Below, piece by piece: positions 8,831-17,592 of a stretch of DNA of 64,000 nucleotides. The DNA is from Pseudomonadota bacterium. GTDB lineage: Bacteria; Pseudomonadota; Alphaproteobacteria; Acetobacterales; Acetobacteraceae. The position numbers and the translations under genes were made by a program. Positions within the stretch are counted from its first letter, which is position 1. The number at the start of each line of letters is the position of its first letter. The stretch lies in contig JAJYYH010000001.1 in NCBI GenBank assembly GCA_021801255.1, positions 1-64,000 of the forward strand. The letters run 5' to 3'. The notes beneath the pieces are model-generated. The model was given only the letters and a program-made list of their open reading frames with translations. It did no database searches and had not been told where the DNA came from.

Positions 8831-9997
8831 ATGGATCATCCCTCCCCGACCGAACCGCATGCCGAGATCCGCGAGGAAGTGCGAAAACTCTGCGCCCGCT
8901 TCCCCGGTGAATACTGGCGCCGGCTCGACGCCCAGCGGGCCTATCCGAGCGAATTCGTCGCCGCCTTGACCGAGGCCGGCTATCTCTCGGTGCTGATCCC
9001 GGAGGAATATGGCGGAGCGGGGCTGGGGCTTTCGGCCGCCTCGGCGATCCTGGAGACCATCCATCGCGAGGGCTGCAATGGCGCGGCCTGCCACGCCCAG
9101 ATGTACACCATGGGCACCGTGCTCCGCCACGGCACGGTGGCGCAGAAGGAGCGCTATCTGCCCGAGATTGCCGCCGGGCGGCTCCGCCTGCAGGCCTTTG
9201 GCGTTACCGAGCCCACGAGTGGCACCGATACCGGGGCGCTCCGCACCACGGCGCGGCGCGAGGGCGATCGCTACATCGTCAATGGCCAGAAAGTCTGGAC
9301 CAGCCGCGCCGAGCATTCCGATCTCATGCTGCTGCTCGCCCGCACCAGCCCGCGCGAGGCGGGAGGCAAGAAAACTGACGGGCTTTCGGTGTTTCTCGTC
9401 GATATGCGCGAGGTTCTCGGCCATGGCCTGACCATCCGGCCGATCCGCACGATGATGAACCATAATTCCTGCGAGGTGTTTTTCGACAATATGGCAATCC
9501 CCGCCGAGGCGCTGATCGGCGAGGCGGGAAAAGGCTTTCGCTACATCCTCGATGGCATGAACGCCGAGCGGCTGCTGATCGCTTCCGAGTGCATCGGCGA
9601 CGCCAAATGGTTCACCGCGCGCGCCGTCGCCTATGCCAATGAGCGCCGCGTCTTCGATCGCCCGATCGGCCAGAACCAGGGCGTGCAATTCCCGATCGCG
9701 CGCGCCTATGCGCAAATGCGCGCCGCCGAATTGCTGGTGCGCGCCGGCTGCGCCAAATTCGAGGCGGGAGAAGCCTGCGGCGAGGAGGCGAACATGGCCA
9801 AGCTGCTCGCCGCCGATGCCGCCTGGGCGGCGGCCGAGGCCTGCGTGCAGACCCATGGCGGCTTCGGCTTCGCCGAGGAATACGATGTCGAACGCAAGTT
9901 CCGCGAGACGCGGCTCTATCAGGTGGCACCGATCTCGACCAACCTCATCCTCTCCTACATCGCCGAGCATGTGCTCGGCCTGCCCCGGAGCTACTGA
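8831..9997 (+). CDS. acyl-CoA dehydrogenase
   Basis: 388 residues. It is an FAD enzyme that oxidises an acyl-CoA at the alpha-beta bond and passes electrons to ETF. The N-terminal helical domain, the FAD/substrate motif FGVTEPTSGTD (residues 123-133), the beta domain (NGQKVWTSRAEHSDLML) and the C-terminal helical bundle with HGGFGFAEEY are all present. The usual MCAD-type base in a YEGT motif is replaced by QVAPIS. A Glu at residue 246 (MNAERLL) sits where isovaleryl-CoA and long-chain enzymes keep theirs. The ATG at 8831 is preceded by GGAGCA. Its stop overlaps the start of the CoA-transferase by one base, so the two probably act on the same acid. The substrate is unknown. Confidence 0.9.
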   Translation: MDHPSPTEPHAEIREEVRKLCARFPGEYWRRLDAQRAYPSEFVAALTEAGYLSVLIPEEYGGAGLGLSAASAILETIHREGCNGAACHAQMYTMGTVLRHGTVAQKERYLPEIAAGRLRLQAFGVTEPTSGTDTGALRTTARREGDRYIVNGQKVWTSRAEHSDLMLLLARTSPREAGGKKTDGLSVFLVDMREVLGHGLTIRPIRTMMNHNSCEVFFDNMAIPAEALIGEAGKGFRYILDGMNAERLLIASECIGDAKWFTARAVAYANERRVFDRPIGQNQGVQFPIARAYAQMRAAELLVRAGCAKFEAGEACGEEANMAKLLAADAAWAAAEACVQTHGGFGFAEEYDVERKFRETRLYQVAPISTNLILSYIAEHVLGLPRSY

Positions 9998-11118
9998 TGC
10001 AAAAGCCGCTGGCCGGCCTTCTCGTTCTCTCGCTCGAACAGGCCGTCGCCGCGCCCTATTGCAGCTCGCGCCTCGCCGATGCCGGAGCGCGGGTGATCAA
10101 GGTGGAACGCGCCGAAGGCGATTTCGCGCGCGGCTACGACACCGTCGCCAAGGGACAGTCGAGCTATTTCGTCTGGCTCAACCGCGGCAAGGAGAGCCTG
10201 ATCGCCGATCTCAAGAACCCCAGCGATGCGGCGCTGCTGCATCGCATCCTGGCGCGCGCCGATGTTTTTATCCAGAACCTCGCTCCCGGCGCCGCCGCGC
10301 GCGCCGGTTTCGCCGCCGCGGATTTGCGCGCGCGCCATCCCCGCCTGATCACCGTCGATATCTCGGGCTATGGCGAAAGCGGCGAATATGCCGCGATGAA
10401 AGCCTATGATCTGCTGGTGCAGGCCGAATCGGGGCTGACCATGATCACCGGCCACCCCGCCGGGCCGGGCCGTGTCGGCGTCTCGGCCTGTGATATCGCC
10501 TGCGGCATGGCGGCGCACGCGGCGGTGCTCGAAGCGCTGATCGCGCGCGGCATTTCCGGCCAGGGCAAGGGCATCGCCGTCAGCCTCTTTGATGGCATGG
10601 CGGATTGGATGAACGTGCCGCTGATGTTTTTCGAGGGCACCGGCCAGACGCCGCCGCGCATGGGCCTCGCCCACCCCTCGATCTGCCCCTATGGCGCGTT
10701 TGCCACCGCCGATGGCGGGCTGATCCTGATCGCCATCCAGAACGAACGCGAATGGGCGGGTTTCTGCCGCGAGGTTTTGCGCGAGCCCGATCTGCCGCAG
10801 CGAGCGGGTTTCGAGACGAACAATCACCGCGTGCGCAACCGCGAGAAAGTGGACGCATATATCGCCGCGATCTTCGCCTCCCTCTCACGCAGCGAGGCGG
10901 CCGCGCGGCTCCGCGCGGGCAACATCGCGTTTGGCTTCGTCAATGACTGCGCCGGCCTCGCCCGCCATCCCGCGCTGCGGCGCGTCGTGGTCGAGACGCC
11001 GAACGGGCCGATGGCGATCGCCGCGCCGCCGGCGATGTTCAGCGATGGCCCGCGCCCCCTCGGCCCGGTGCCGGCGCTCGGCGCCCATGCGGCGGCGATC
11101 CGCGCCGAGTTCGGCTGA
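9997..11118 (+). CDS. CaiB/BaiF family (class III) CoA-transferase
   Basis: 373 residues, in the normal range for this family, which moves CoA between carboxylic acids through an enzyme-bound acyl anhydride. The family start (LVLSLEQAVAAPYCSSRLAD), the ARVIKVERAEGD and NRGKESL segments, and the KAYDLLVQAESGL motif are clear. In the last, Asp138 is the expected catalytic aspartate. The ATG overlaps the acyl-CoA dehydrogenase stop (TGATG), so translation is coupled: one enzyme would activate an acid and the other oxidise it. The pair resembles branched or dicarboxylic acid modules, but the substrate is not determined. The stop codon is the first triplet of the palindromic repeat at 11116. Confidence 0.9.
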   Translation: MQKPLAGLLVLSLEQAVAAPYCSSRLADAGARVIKVERAEGDFARGYDTVAKGQSSYFVWLNRGKESLIADLKNPSDAALLHRILARADVFIQNLAPGAAARAGFAAADLRARHPRLITVDISGYGESGEYAAMKAYDLLVQAESGLTMITGHPAGPGRVGVSACDIACGMAAHAAVLEALIARGISGQGKGIAVSLFDGMADWMNVPLMFFEGTGQTPPRMGLAHPSICPYGAFATADGGLILIAIQNEREWAGFCREVLREPDLPQRAGFETNNHRVRNREKVDAYIAAIFASLSRSEAAARLRAGNIAFGFVNDCAGLARHPALRRVVVETPNGPMAIAAPPAMFSDGPRPLGPVPALGAHAAAIRAEFG

Positions 11119-11220
11119 GAGTTTGAAAAAGAATGCCCTCTTGCGCGAGAATCGACGGGGAAAACACCAATATTTTCAGAGGGCATTCTTTTTCAAGTTC
11201 GATTGATTTTCACGCTCTGA
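11116..11220. repeat. ~105-bp palindromic repeat, copy 1
   Basis: This copy starts at the TGA stop codon of the CoA-transferase gene. Left arm GAAAAAGAATGCCCTC (from 11125) pairs with right arm GAGGGCATTCTTTTTC (to about 11194). It closes with TTCGATTGATTTTC and CTCTGA. A second near-identical copy lies at 12961 and a diverged one at 17549. With A-runs before and T-runs after the stem, this copy could act as a bidirectional intrinsic terminator. Confidence 0.85.
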
Positions 11221-11230
11221 GGTCAGGCCG

Positions 11231-12013
11231 GTGAACAACCCCGATCCCGCCGGCGCGACGAAGGTCGCGGCGGTCACCTTCGCCTTCTGGATCATGAAAA
11301 TCTGCGCGACCACGCTCGGTGAGACCGGCGGGGATCTGCTCTCGATGACGCTCGGGCTCGGCTACGCCGCGAGTTCGCTGATCCTTATTGGTTTTTTCTT
11401 GGCCGTGCTGATCGCCCAGCTCGCCATGCCGCGGTTTCACCCGGCGCTCTACTGGGCGGTCATTCTCGCCACCAGCACCGCCGGGACGACAATCTCCGAT
11501 CTTATGGACCGCACCCTCGGCCTCGGCTATGCGCGTGGCGCGCTTATTCTCGTGACGCTCCTGGTTCTGGTCCTCGCCACCTGGCGTTTCTCGCTCGGCT
11601 CGGTTTCGGTGGCCCGAATCGCCGAGCGCAAGGCCGAGATTTTCTACTGGATGGCAATCCTCGTTTCCAACACGCTCGGCACGGCGCTCGGCGATTTTCT
11701 CGCCGATAGCTCGGGCCTCGGCTATGGCGCCAGCAATCTGCTGATTTCCGCCGCCATCGCGTTGATCGCGCTGGCCTATTTCCTCACCCCGTTCTCTCGC
11801 ACCGCACTTTTCTGGGCGGCTTTCGTGCTCACCCGCCCGTTCGGCGCCACCATGGGCGATCTCTTGACCAAGCCGCCCGCGCAGGGCGGGCTTGGCTTTG
11901 GCACCATCGGTGCCTCGGCGGTCCTGTTCGTCGTTCTCCTTGGTTTCGTCATCGCGACCAGCCAGCGCGCGCGGCGCGCCGCGGCCCTGCCGAGGTTTCG
12001 GCCAAGCCGCTGA
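11231..12013 (+). CDS. integral membrane protein of four DUF347 repeats
   Basis: 260 residues, almost all hydrophobic, with about eight membrane segments. Four copies of a roughly 55-residue unit occur. Each has a membrane stretch followed by T-x-G-x-T-x-x-D-L/F and a GLGYG/A-type turn: TLGETGGDLLSMTLGLGYA, TAGTTISDLMDRTLGLGYA, TLGTALGDFLADSSGLGYG, PFGATMGDLLTKPPAQGGLG. This is the pattern of the DUF347 repeat proteins (COG4705), whose function I cannot state. The GTG at 11231 begins ten bases after the repeat copy 1. It is followed by a glycosyltransferase, and the two genes together lie between direct copies of the palindromic repeat. Confidence 0.8.
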   Translation: MNNPDPAGATKVAAVTFAFWIMKICATTLGETGGDLLSMTLGLGYAASSLILIGFFLAVLIAQLAMPRFHPALYWAVILATSTAGTTISDLMDRTLGLGYARGALILVTLLVLVLATWRFSLGSVSVARIAERKAEIFYWMAILVSNTLGTALGDFLADSSGLGYGASNLLISAAIALIALAYFLTPFSRTALFWAAFVLTRPFGATMGDLLTKPPAQGGLGFGTIGASAVLFVVLLGFVIATSQRARRAAALPRFRPSR

Positions 12014-12192
12014 GATTGCGCGGCCGCCTCGTTCTGGTCTGTCATCAGAGTTTCATTAGGAACGCTCTGGACGGGGCGGGTATCGGGGAAGCCATGACCC
12101 GCATGGCCATGCCTCTTCCCTTCCTCGCCCCGGCTTCCCGCTCTCCCGGCGCCACGGGCGCCCGGTCGGATAATTTTTCAAAGGGTGATCGC

Positions 12193-12963
12193 ATGCTGAT
12201 CAGTTTCGTCGTCCCGGCCTATAACGAGGAGGTTCTGCTTGCCGACACGCTCGCCGCCATCCGCGCCGAAATCGCCCGGTGCGGCCTCGTGGCGGGGTGC
12301 GATGCGGAAATCATCGTCGTCGATAACGCCAGCACCGATGGCACCGGCGCAATCGCGCGGGCATGGCCCGATGTCAGCCTCGTCGAGGAGCCGCGCAAGG
12401 GTCTGGTAGCGGCGCGCTGGGCCGGCTTTGTCGCGAGTTCCGGCGCGCTCATCGCCAATGTCGATGCCGACACCGTCATCCCGCCCGGTTGGCTTGATCG
12501 GGTGCGCGCGCATTTCGCCGCCGACCCCAACCTCGTGGCCTTGAGCGGGCCTTATGTCTATGCCGATCTCGCCCTGGGCAAGCGCGTTCTGGTTCGCGTG
12601 TTTTATCGCCTTGCCTATCTTGTCTATCTTTTGAACCACCGTGTGCTGAGGGTGGGCGCGATGCTGCAGGGGGGCAATTTCGTCGTCCGGCGAACCGCGA
12701 TGGAACGGCTCGGCGCCGCCAATGACCGCTTCAGTTTCTATGGCGAGGACACCGATCTTGCCCGCCGCCTCGGGCGGATCGGGCGCGTCATCTTCACGTT
12801 TGAGCTTTTTGCCCAATCCTCGGGCCGGCGCCTGACCGGCGAGGGCCTGCTCACGATCGGTCTTCGCTATGCCATGAATTTCTTCTGGGCAACGTTTCTC
12901 AAAAAGCCATTCACGACCGAGTGGCGCGATATCCGCGACCCCCCGATCGGCCAGGAACAGTGA
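12193..12963 (+). CDS. family 2 glycosyltransferase
   Basis: 256 residues of GT-A fold. It opens with ISFVVPAYNEE, then IIVVDNASTDGT for the nucleotide-sugar site, then a DAD metal motif (residues 91-93, ANVDADTVIP) and the acceptor-side GEDTDLARRLGR motif. A short hydrophobic stretch near residues 130-145 may touch the membrane. The ATG at 12193 was chosen because AAGGG lies eight bases upstream and the protein starts exactly at the GT2 fold; upstream in-frame codons encode no recognisable sequence. Donor and acceptor are unknown. Its TGA stop is the first triplet of repeat copy 2. Confidence 0.88.
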   Translation: MLISFVVPAYNEEVLLADTLAAIRAEIARCGLVAGCDAEIIVVDNASTDGTGAIARAWPDVSLVEEPRKGLVAARWAGFVASSGALIANVDADTVIPPGWLDRVRAHFAADPNLVALSGPYVYADLALGKRVLVRVFYRLAYLVYLLNHRVLRVGAMLQGGNFVVRRTAMERLGAANDRFSFYGEDTDLARRLGRIGRVIFTFELFAQSSGRRLTGEGLLTIGLRYAMNFFWATFLKKPFTTEWRDIRDPPIGQEQ

Positions 12964-13062
12964 GAGTTTGAAAAAGAATGCCCTCTTGCCCGGAAATCGA
13001 CAGAAAATTCAATGTTTCCAGAGGGCATTCTTGTGCAAGTTCGATTGATTTTCGGGCTCTGA
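12961..13062. repeat. ~102-bp palindromic repeat, copy 2
   Basis: Same orientation and near-identical arms as copy 1: TTTGAAAAAGAATGCCCTC on the left and GAGGGCATTCTTG on the right, ending TTCGATTGATTTTC and CTCTGA. It again begins with the TGA stop codon of the upstream gene. The right arm has TTGTGC in place of TTTTTC, so the U-run is spoiled and terminator function would be weaker here. Confidence 0.85.
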
Positions 13063-13086
13063 GCCCGGGCGCCCTCCCCTTCGGCG

Positions 13087-13890
13087 TCAGAGATCGAGCG
13101 TCACCGCGACCGGCACGTGATCGGAGGCGAGCGGCCAGTCACGCGCGTCCTTGAGCGTTGTCTCCGCCTGCAGCGCTGGCACGAGATCGGGCGTCACCCA
13201 GATATGATCGAGCCGGCGGCCGCGATCGGAGGCGCGCCAGTCGCGGTTGCGATAGGACCACCAGGTAAAATGTTTTTCTTCAGCCGGCACGAAATGGCGC
13301 ACCGCGTCGATGAAGCCGGTCGCCGCCCAGGCGTTCAGCCCCGCCGTCTCGGGCGGGGTATGGCTGACCACGCCGAGCAGTTGCCGATGGCTCCAGACAT
13401 CGTTCTCCAGCGGCGCGATATTGAGATCGCCGACCAGCACGGTGCGTCGGCGCGCCGGGACGCGGGCGAAAAAATCCCGTGCCTCGGCGATGAAATCGAG
13501 CTTGTGCGCGAATTTCGGGTTCGCGTCGCGATCGGGGATGTCGCCGCCGGCGGGGACGTAGAAATTATGGAGATCGAGCGGCCCACCCGCCGCCTCAAGC
13601 CGCACCGCGAGATGGCGGCAATCGCCCTTGCCGCACCAGTCGGGAAACCCTGCGAGCGCCGCGATCGGCCGGCGCGCGAGGATGGCAACCCCATTATACC
13701 CCTTCATGCCGCGATGGGCGATGTGGGGAAAGCCGAGGGCGGCGATCTCGGCGGCGGGAAACAAATCGTCCGGCACCTTGGTTTCCTGGAGGCAGATGAC
13801 ATCGGGCGCGAGGGCGGCGATGAGATCGGCGAGGCGCGGCAGACGGAGACGGAGCGAATTGATGTTCCAGGTGGCGATACGAAGCGTCAC
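13087..13890 (-). CDS. xthA: exodeoxyribonuclease III
   Basis: 267 residues, the family length. It is an AP endonuclease and 3'-5' exonuclease in base-excision repair. All hallmark motifs are visible: [16 protein letters not shown] at the start, LQETK with the metal-binding Glu36, GDLNIAP, the W-S-Y-R motif, RLDHIWVTP and the final LASDHVPV with the catalytic His. It starts at GTG 13890, overlapping the stop of the FAH-family gene by four bases, so both come from one transcript. Confidence 0.95.
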   Translation of the reverse strand: MTLRIATWNINSLRLRLPRLADLIAALAPDVICLQETKVPDDLFPAAEIAALGFPHIAHRGMKGYNGVAILARRPIAALAGFPDWCGKGDCRHLAVRLEAAGGPLDLHNFYVPAGGDIPDRDANPKFAHKLDFIAEARDFFARVPARRRTVLVGDLNIAPLENDVWSHRQLLGVVSHTPPETAGLNAWAATGFIDAVRHFVPAEEKHFTWWSYRNRDWRASDRGRRLDHIWVTPDLVPALQAETTLKDARDWPLASDHVPVAVTLDL

Positions 13891-14576
13891 GAAACGATCC
13901 GTGTCCGCACCACCCCGACGCCGGCGATCTCACCCTCCAGCAGGTCGCCGCGCCGGACCGCGGCGACCCCTTCGGGCGTGCCGGAAAAAATCAGATCGCC
14001 GGGAGCAAGGCTCACCAGGCGGGAAAGATAGGCGATGATCTCGGGGACGCTCCAGATCATCTGCGCGAGATCGGCGTCTTGACGCGGCGCGCCGTTGACG
14101 TTGAGCACGATCCGCCCGCGCGCGGGGTGGCCGACGCGCGCGGCCGGGGCGATCGCGCCGATCGGGGCGGCATGGTCGAACCCCTTGCCCATGTCCCAGG
14201 GTTTGCCCTCTTTCTTGGCACGCGCCTGGAGATCGCGGCGCGTCATGTCGAGCCCGGCGGCATAACCCCAGACATGACCGAGCGCCGCCTCGGGCACAAT
14301 CTCGGCCCCACCCCGCCCGATCGCCACGACCAATTCCATTTCATGATGCAAATCCTCGGTCGCCGGCGGGTAGGGCAGATCGGCGCCCGCGGTGAGGACA
14401 GCATCGGCGGGTTTGGTAAAGAAAAACGGCTCCTCGCGTGTCGGATCGCCGCCCATCTCGCTGGTATGGGCGGCATAATTGCGCCCGACACAGAAAATGC
14501 GCCGCACCGGGAACAGCCCGCCGCCCTGCACGGGCACCGCGGCCTGGGGCGGCGGCGGGATGACGAAATCGGACAT
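13887..14576 (-). CDS. fumarylacetoacetate hydrolase family protein
   Basis: 229 residues, the size of single-domain FAH-family enzymes (for example FAHD1-type acylpyruvases or isomerases of aromatic breakdown), not of the larger tyrosine-pathway hydrolase. The family sequence is clear: [17 protein letters not shown], then the metal-binding acidic residues in [11 protein letters not shown], a [14 protein letters not shown] segment, and the C-terminal [12 protein letters not shown]. It hydrolyses or decarboxylates beta-keto acids such as acylpyruvates. GAGGAAG lies ten bases before the ATG. It is coupled to xthA, with no metabolic neighbours that name the substrate. Confidence 0.88.
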   Translation of the reverse strand: MSDFVIPPPPQAAVPVQGGGLFPVRRIFCVGRNYAAHTSEMGGDPTREEPFFFTKPADAVLTAGADLPYPPATEDLHHEMELVVAIGRGGAEIVPEAALGHVWGYAAGLDMTRRDLQARAKKEGKPWDMGKGFDHAAPIGAIAPAARVGHPARGRIVLNVNGAPRQDADLAQMIWSVPEIIAYLSRLVSLAPGDLIFSGTPEGVAAVRRGDLLEGEIAGVGVVRTRIVS

Positions 14577-14635
14577 TTTTTCGCGCTTCCTCGATGATCA
14601 TACAGATGTCAGGCAGGCTCTGGGCGGGCGGCACC

Positions 14636-15433
14636 TCATTCGGCGGCGGCGGCGAGCGATTGGCGCGCGTGGCCCGCGACGGCGCGCGCGAAATCGGCGA
14701 AAATGCGCGCGGAAAGCGGGTTGCTCGCGAAATCGTATTCGGGGTGCCACTGCACGCCGATGGCATAGCCGGCCGGCCGGCCGCCGGGCGTGGTAATCAC
14801 CCGCACCGCCTCGATCGTGCCATCCACCGCCACCCCCTCAACCGCGAGGCCGGGGGCAAGACGGTCGATCCCCTGATTGTGCAGCGAATTGACGGCGATC
14901 TCGGTCGTGCCGGCGAGGCGATGGAGCCAGCCGCCTTCGGTCGCGCGCACGAGATGCGCCTTGCCGGTGCGCACCCGCGCCGAGGGTTGCAGCGGTGTCG
15001 AATGATCGATGCGCCCGGGCAGATCCTGTAGCCGCTGATGCAGCGTGCCACCGAGCGCGACGTTGAGTTCCTGCAGGCCGCGGCAAATCGCCAGCACCGG
15101 CAAGCCGGCGGCGATGGCGGCGCGCAGCAGGGGAAGCGTCACGGCATCGCGCTGGCGATCTTCCGGGGTGTCCTCGGGTGGTGTCGGCCCGCCATAATGC
15201 GCGGGCGCGACATTGGAGCGGCTGCCGGTAAAAATCACCCCGTCGAGACGGGCGAGCAGCGTCGCGATATCGACCGCCTCGCCATTGGCCGGGATCAGCA
15301 CCGGCACTCCACCCACCACCTGATCCACCGCCCGGACATAGGTATCCGAGGCGGCGTGGTTCGGCATGCCATAGATGCCGAAGGTTTTCATGCAGCAGGA
15401 AATGCCGATCAGAGGTTTCATGGTGCGCCGCAC
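14636..15433 (-). CDS. class I glutamine amidotransferase-like hydrolase (peptidase C26, PuuD-like)
   Basis: 265 residues. The fold matches gamma-glutamyl-gamma-aminobutyrate hydrolases. It has IGISCC at the start, the loop GVIFTGSRSNVAP, the nucleophile Cys117 in AICRGLQELN, and His230/Glu232 in VQWHPEYD, giving a complete Cys-His-Glu triad. PuuD-type enzymes release GABA or a related amine from its gamma-glutamyl conjugate. No other putrescine genes are nearby, so the substrate is inferred from family only. GTG 15433 has AAGGTG seven bases upstream, while the ATG four codons later is poorly spaced. Confidence 0.85.
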   Translation of the reverse strand: MRRTMKPLIGISCCMKTFGIYGMPNHAASDTYVRAVDQVVGGVPVLIPANGEAVDIATLLARLDGVIFTGSRSNVAPAHYGGPTPPEDTPEDRQRDAVTLPLLRAAIAAGLPVLAICRGLQELNVALGGTLHQRLQDLPGRIDHSTPLQPSARVRTGKAHLVRATEGGWLHRLAGTTEIAVNSLHNQGIDRLAPGLAVEGVAVDGTIEAVRVITTPGGRPAGYAIGVQWHPEYDFASNPLSARIFADFARAVAGHARQSLAAAAE

Positions 15434-15520
15434 ATTCCTTCACCTTGTATTATGGCACTATTACGGCGCGGTGAAGATGGCGAATAAAGCGCTGTCATGC
15501 GCGGAGCGCGGGGCAAAAAT

Positions 15521-16159
15521 TCAGCGCACCGGCGCGCCGCGCGGGGTGGGCGTGAGGGCGAATTCGAAGAGCGCATCAGGAAACTGCCCACCAAATTCCA
15601 TATCGGAGAGGCTGACGCGGGTTTCGCGGCGCTGCTCATCGAGCACCACCCATTGGCGGAGCACCAGCGGGGCGGCGTCGAACACCAGGCTGAGTGACCC
15701 CTGCCACCAGCGCCGCGCGCGCAGCACCGTGACCTGGATCACCCCCGGTACACGGGTGATATCGGTGATCATGATATCGCCGGTCAGCGCGATGTGATCG
15801 GCAAGCAGGATGGAAAGCGGCGTGTCGCCGAGCGGCGTCGCGTTGGTCTGGTCGAGTTGGGAATCGTGAAAAATCACCTGATCGTGATTGGCGACGAGCA
15901 AATAGGGCACCGGCGGGTCGTATTGCACGCGAAGCCGCCCCGGCCGGGCCATCCAGATGGTGCCGGCACTGTCCCCGCCATCCGGGGCGATCTGCTCGAA
16001 GCGGGCTTTCAGGGTGTGGATGGCGTTGAGATAGGCCTCGATGCGGGTGACATCGGCGCGATCCTCCGGGCTCAGCGTCATGGCGCTGATCGCGCGTGCC
16101 GGGCGGGCGGCGAAAATCGGCGCGAGGGCAAGCAGGGCGAGGGCGGCGCGACGGTTCAT
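15521..16159 (-). CDS. LolA-like outer-membrane lipoprotein carrier
   Basis: About 212 residues, starting with a signal peptide (MNRRAALALLALAPIFAARPARA), so exported to the periplasm. The mature part matches the LolA beta-barrel carrier family: a segment like LNAIHTLKARFEQIAPDG, then AGTIWMARPGRLRVQY, and the strand LLVANHDQVIFHDSQLDQ. LolA shuttles lipoproteins from the inner-membrane LolCDE to the outer membrane. The ATG at 16159 is chosen because it opens the signal peptide; the open frame upstream encodes proline/arginine-rich shadow sequence. ftsK, the frequent alphaproteobacterial neighbour of lolA, is instead at 31 kb. Confidence 0.82.
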   Translation of the reverse strand: MNRRAALALLALAPIFAARPARAISAMTLSPEDRADVTRIEAYLNAIHTLKARFEQIAPDGGDSAGTIWMARPGRLRVQYDPPVPYLLVANHDQVIFHDSQLDQTNATPLGDTPLSILLADHIALTGDIMITDITRVPGVIQVTVLRARRWWQGSLSLVFDAAPLVLRQWVVLDEQRRETRVSLSDMEFGGQFPDALFEFALTPTPRGAPVR

Positions 16160-16214
16160 GGCCCGCCATGTGGCATGCCGGCGCCGCCAGGGAAAGCGCA
16201 CGGCGGGAACCCTG

Positions 16215-17441
16215 CTATTCGGCGGCGACGGCCAACCCCCCTGCCCGCTCCCAGAGCGCCGGGTCGAGTTCCTCGCGCCGGTCGGGAAAGAAGATCGCGC
16301 AGCCCAGCGTAACCAGGGCAAAGGCGGCGAGCATCAGGGTCACCGCGACCAGGCTGCCGGTGCGCTCATAAAACACCGCCACCACCGGGGGGGCGGCGGC
16401 GCTGCCGAGAAAACCCACGAAAAACCGCACCGAATACATCCGCGCCCGCACGGCGGGCGCGATATAGCGCGCGGTCATCGTCTCGTTCACCGTCACCTGG
16501 CCGAACACCGCGGCGGCGACGAAGCCGGCCACCGGCAGAACCATCCAGCCATGCACCACCGCAAGCGCCGCGAGCGCTGGCACCAGGATGAGGCTGAGCG
16601 GCAGAAAGACCCGCTTCAGCGTGGTGCGGTCGATCAGCCGCCCGACGCTGAACTGGGTTACCGCGCCGCAGAGGGTGGCAACGAAGGCGCCGGCGCCGAC
16701 CAGCGGCAATAGCCCCCCGCCGAGCCGGTCCGCCATCAGTTTGGGCAACAGAATGGTAAAAGCATTGAACACCAGGCCGGAAACCGCGGCAATCAGCAGC
16801 AGCACCACCACGGCGCGCTTCACCAGCGCCGGCGGAATGGCCGGAAACGGCCGGGTGGGGCGGCGCGCGGCGTGATGGTCGAGAGCTGGGGTGCGCATCC
16901 AGACAACGCCCAGGCCAAGGCAGATCAAGCCGGGGGCGATGAAAGCCGCGCGCCAGCCGAAATGCTGCGCCAGCCCCCCGGTGATGATCGGGGCAAGGGC
17001 CACGCCAAAATTGCCGAATACGCCATTGACCCCCACCGCGCGGCCCGGCTTGTCGCCGGCGGCATCGACCAGCATGGCGGTACCGATGGGGTGATAGATG
17101 GCGGCGAACAAGCCGGCGGCGGCCAGCGCCAGGGCAAGCAGCCATGGCGAGGAGACAAATCCCGCGACCAGCAACGAGGCGCCGGTGCCGAGAAAAAACG
17201 TGGCCAGCAGCGCTTTCCGCCCAAACCGCGCGGCAAGCCAGCCCTGGGGCAATGAAAACAGCCCATAAAGCACGAACATGCCAGTCGCGAGCTTGAGGAT
17301 CGGCCCGTATGAATCGCCGAACAGCCCGCCAGGCCGCGCCATGACGAGCACCGCAGTGGGCAGAATGAGCAGCGAATAATGCGTCAGGCAATGCGCGAGA
17401 TTGATCAACGCGATCTGCCGGCCTTCCTCGGAGACCTTCAT
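16215..17441 (-). CDS. major facilitator superfamily transporter
   Basis: About 408 residues with twelve predicted membrane helices. MFS loop motifs are visible: GWLAARFGRKALL between helices 2 and 3, YHPIGTAMLVDAAG in helix 4 and VGRLIDRTTLKRVF in the second half. The YHPIGTA motif is typical of the fosmidomycin-resistance-like/sugar-phosphate-antiporter branch, which suggests drug or organic-anion export, but the substrate is not determined. The ATG at 17441 is preceded by GGAGAG at seven bases; an in-frame ATG at 17459 lacks this. The AT-rich stretch at 17467-17492, with TTATATTACCG twice, probably carries the promoter. Confidence 0.88.
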   Translation of the reverse strand: MKVSEEGRQIALINLAHCLTHYSLLILPTAVLVMARPGGLFGDSYGPILKLATGMFVLYGLFSLPQGWLAARFGRKALLATFFLGTGASLLVAGFVSSPWLLALALAAAGLFAAIYHPIGTAMLVDAAGDKPGRAVGVNGVFGNFGVALAPIITGGLAQHFGWRAAFIAPGLICLGLGVVWMRTPALDHHAARRPTRPFPAIPPALVKRAVVVLLLIAAVSGLVFNAFTILLPKLMADRLGGGLLPLVGAGAFVATLCGAVTQFSVGRLIDRTTLKRVFLPLSLILVPALAALAVVHGWMVLPVAGFVAAAVFGQVTVNETMTARYIAPAVRARMYSVRFFVGFLGSAAAPPVVAVFYERTGSLVAVTLMLAAFALVTLGCAIFFPDRREELDPALWERAGGLAVAAE

Positions 17442-17548
17442 GTCCGCACTCTCCCGCATACCAGCCCTATTATATTACCGCTTATATTACCGCGTCTTCC
17501 CCGCCATTCCCAAGCGCTAAACCGGCATGGCTGCAATCGTCGGGGATA

Positions 17549-17592
17549 ATGGCCGAACTCGGTGCGCGAGGCCATTCTTTTTCAAACCCTCA
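17549..17592 (-). repeat. diverged copy 3 of the palindromic repeat after prfA
   Basis: Read on the minus strand it begins at the prfA TGA stop and continues GGGTTTGAAAAAGAATGGCC, matching the left arm of copies 1 and 2 at nearly every base. AATGGCC here pairs with GGCCATT at 17549-17555. In the other copies the same stem is AATGCCC/GGGCATT, so both sides changed together and pairing is kept. Confidence 0.7.

Noticed and set aside
6375-8969. An 864-codon open frame on the plus strand
   Set aside because: It runs antisense to recO and the helical protein. Its composition is Arg/Gly/Ala-rich without domain signal, a common artefact in GC-rich DNA.
8684-9970. A 428-codon open frame on the minus strand
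   Set aside because: It lies opposite an acyl-CoA dehydrogenase with all family motifs, so it is a shadow frame.
11221-12960. Insertion sequence between the two direct repeats
   Set aside because: No transposase is encoded between them and there is no target duplication outside the repeats. The genes inside are a membrane protein and a glycosyltransferase.
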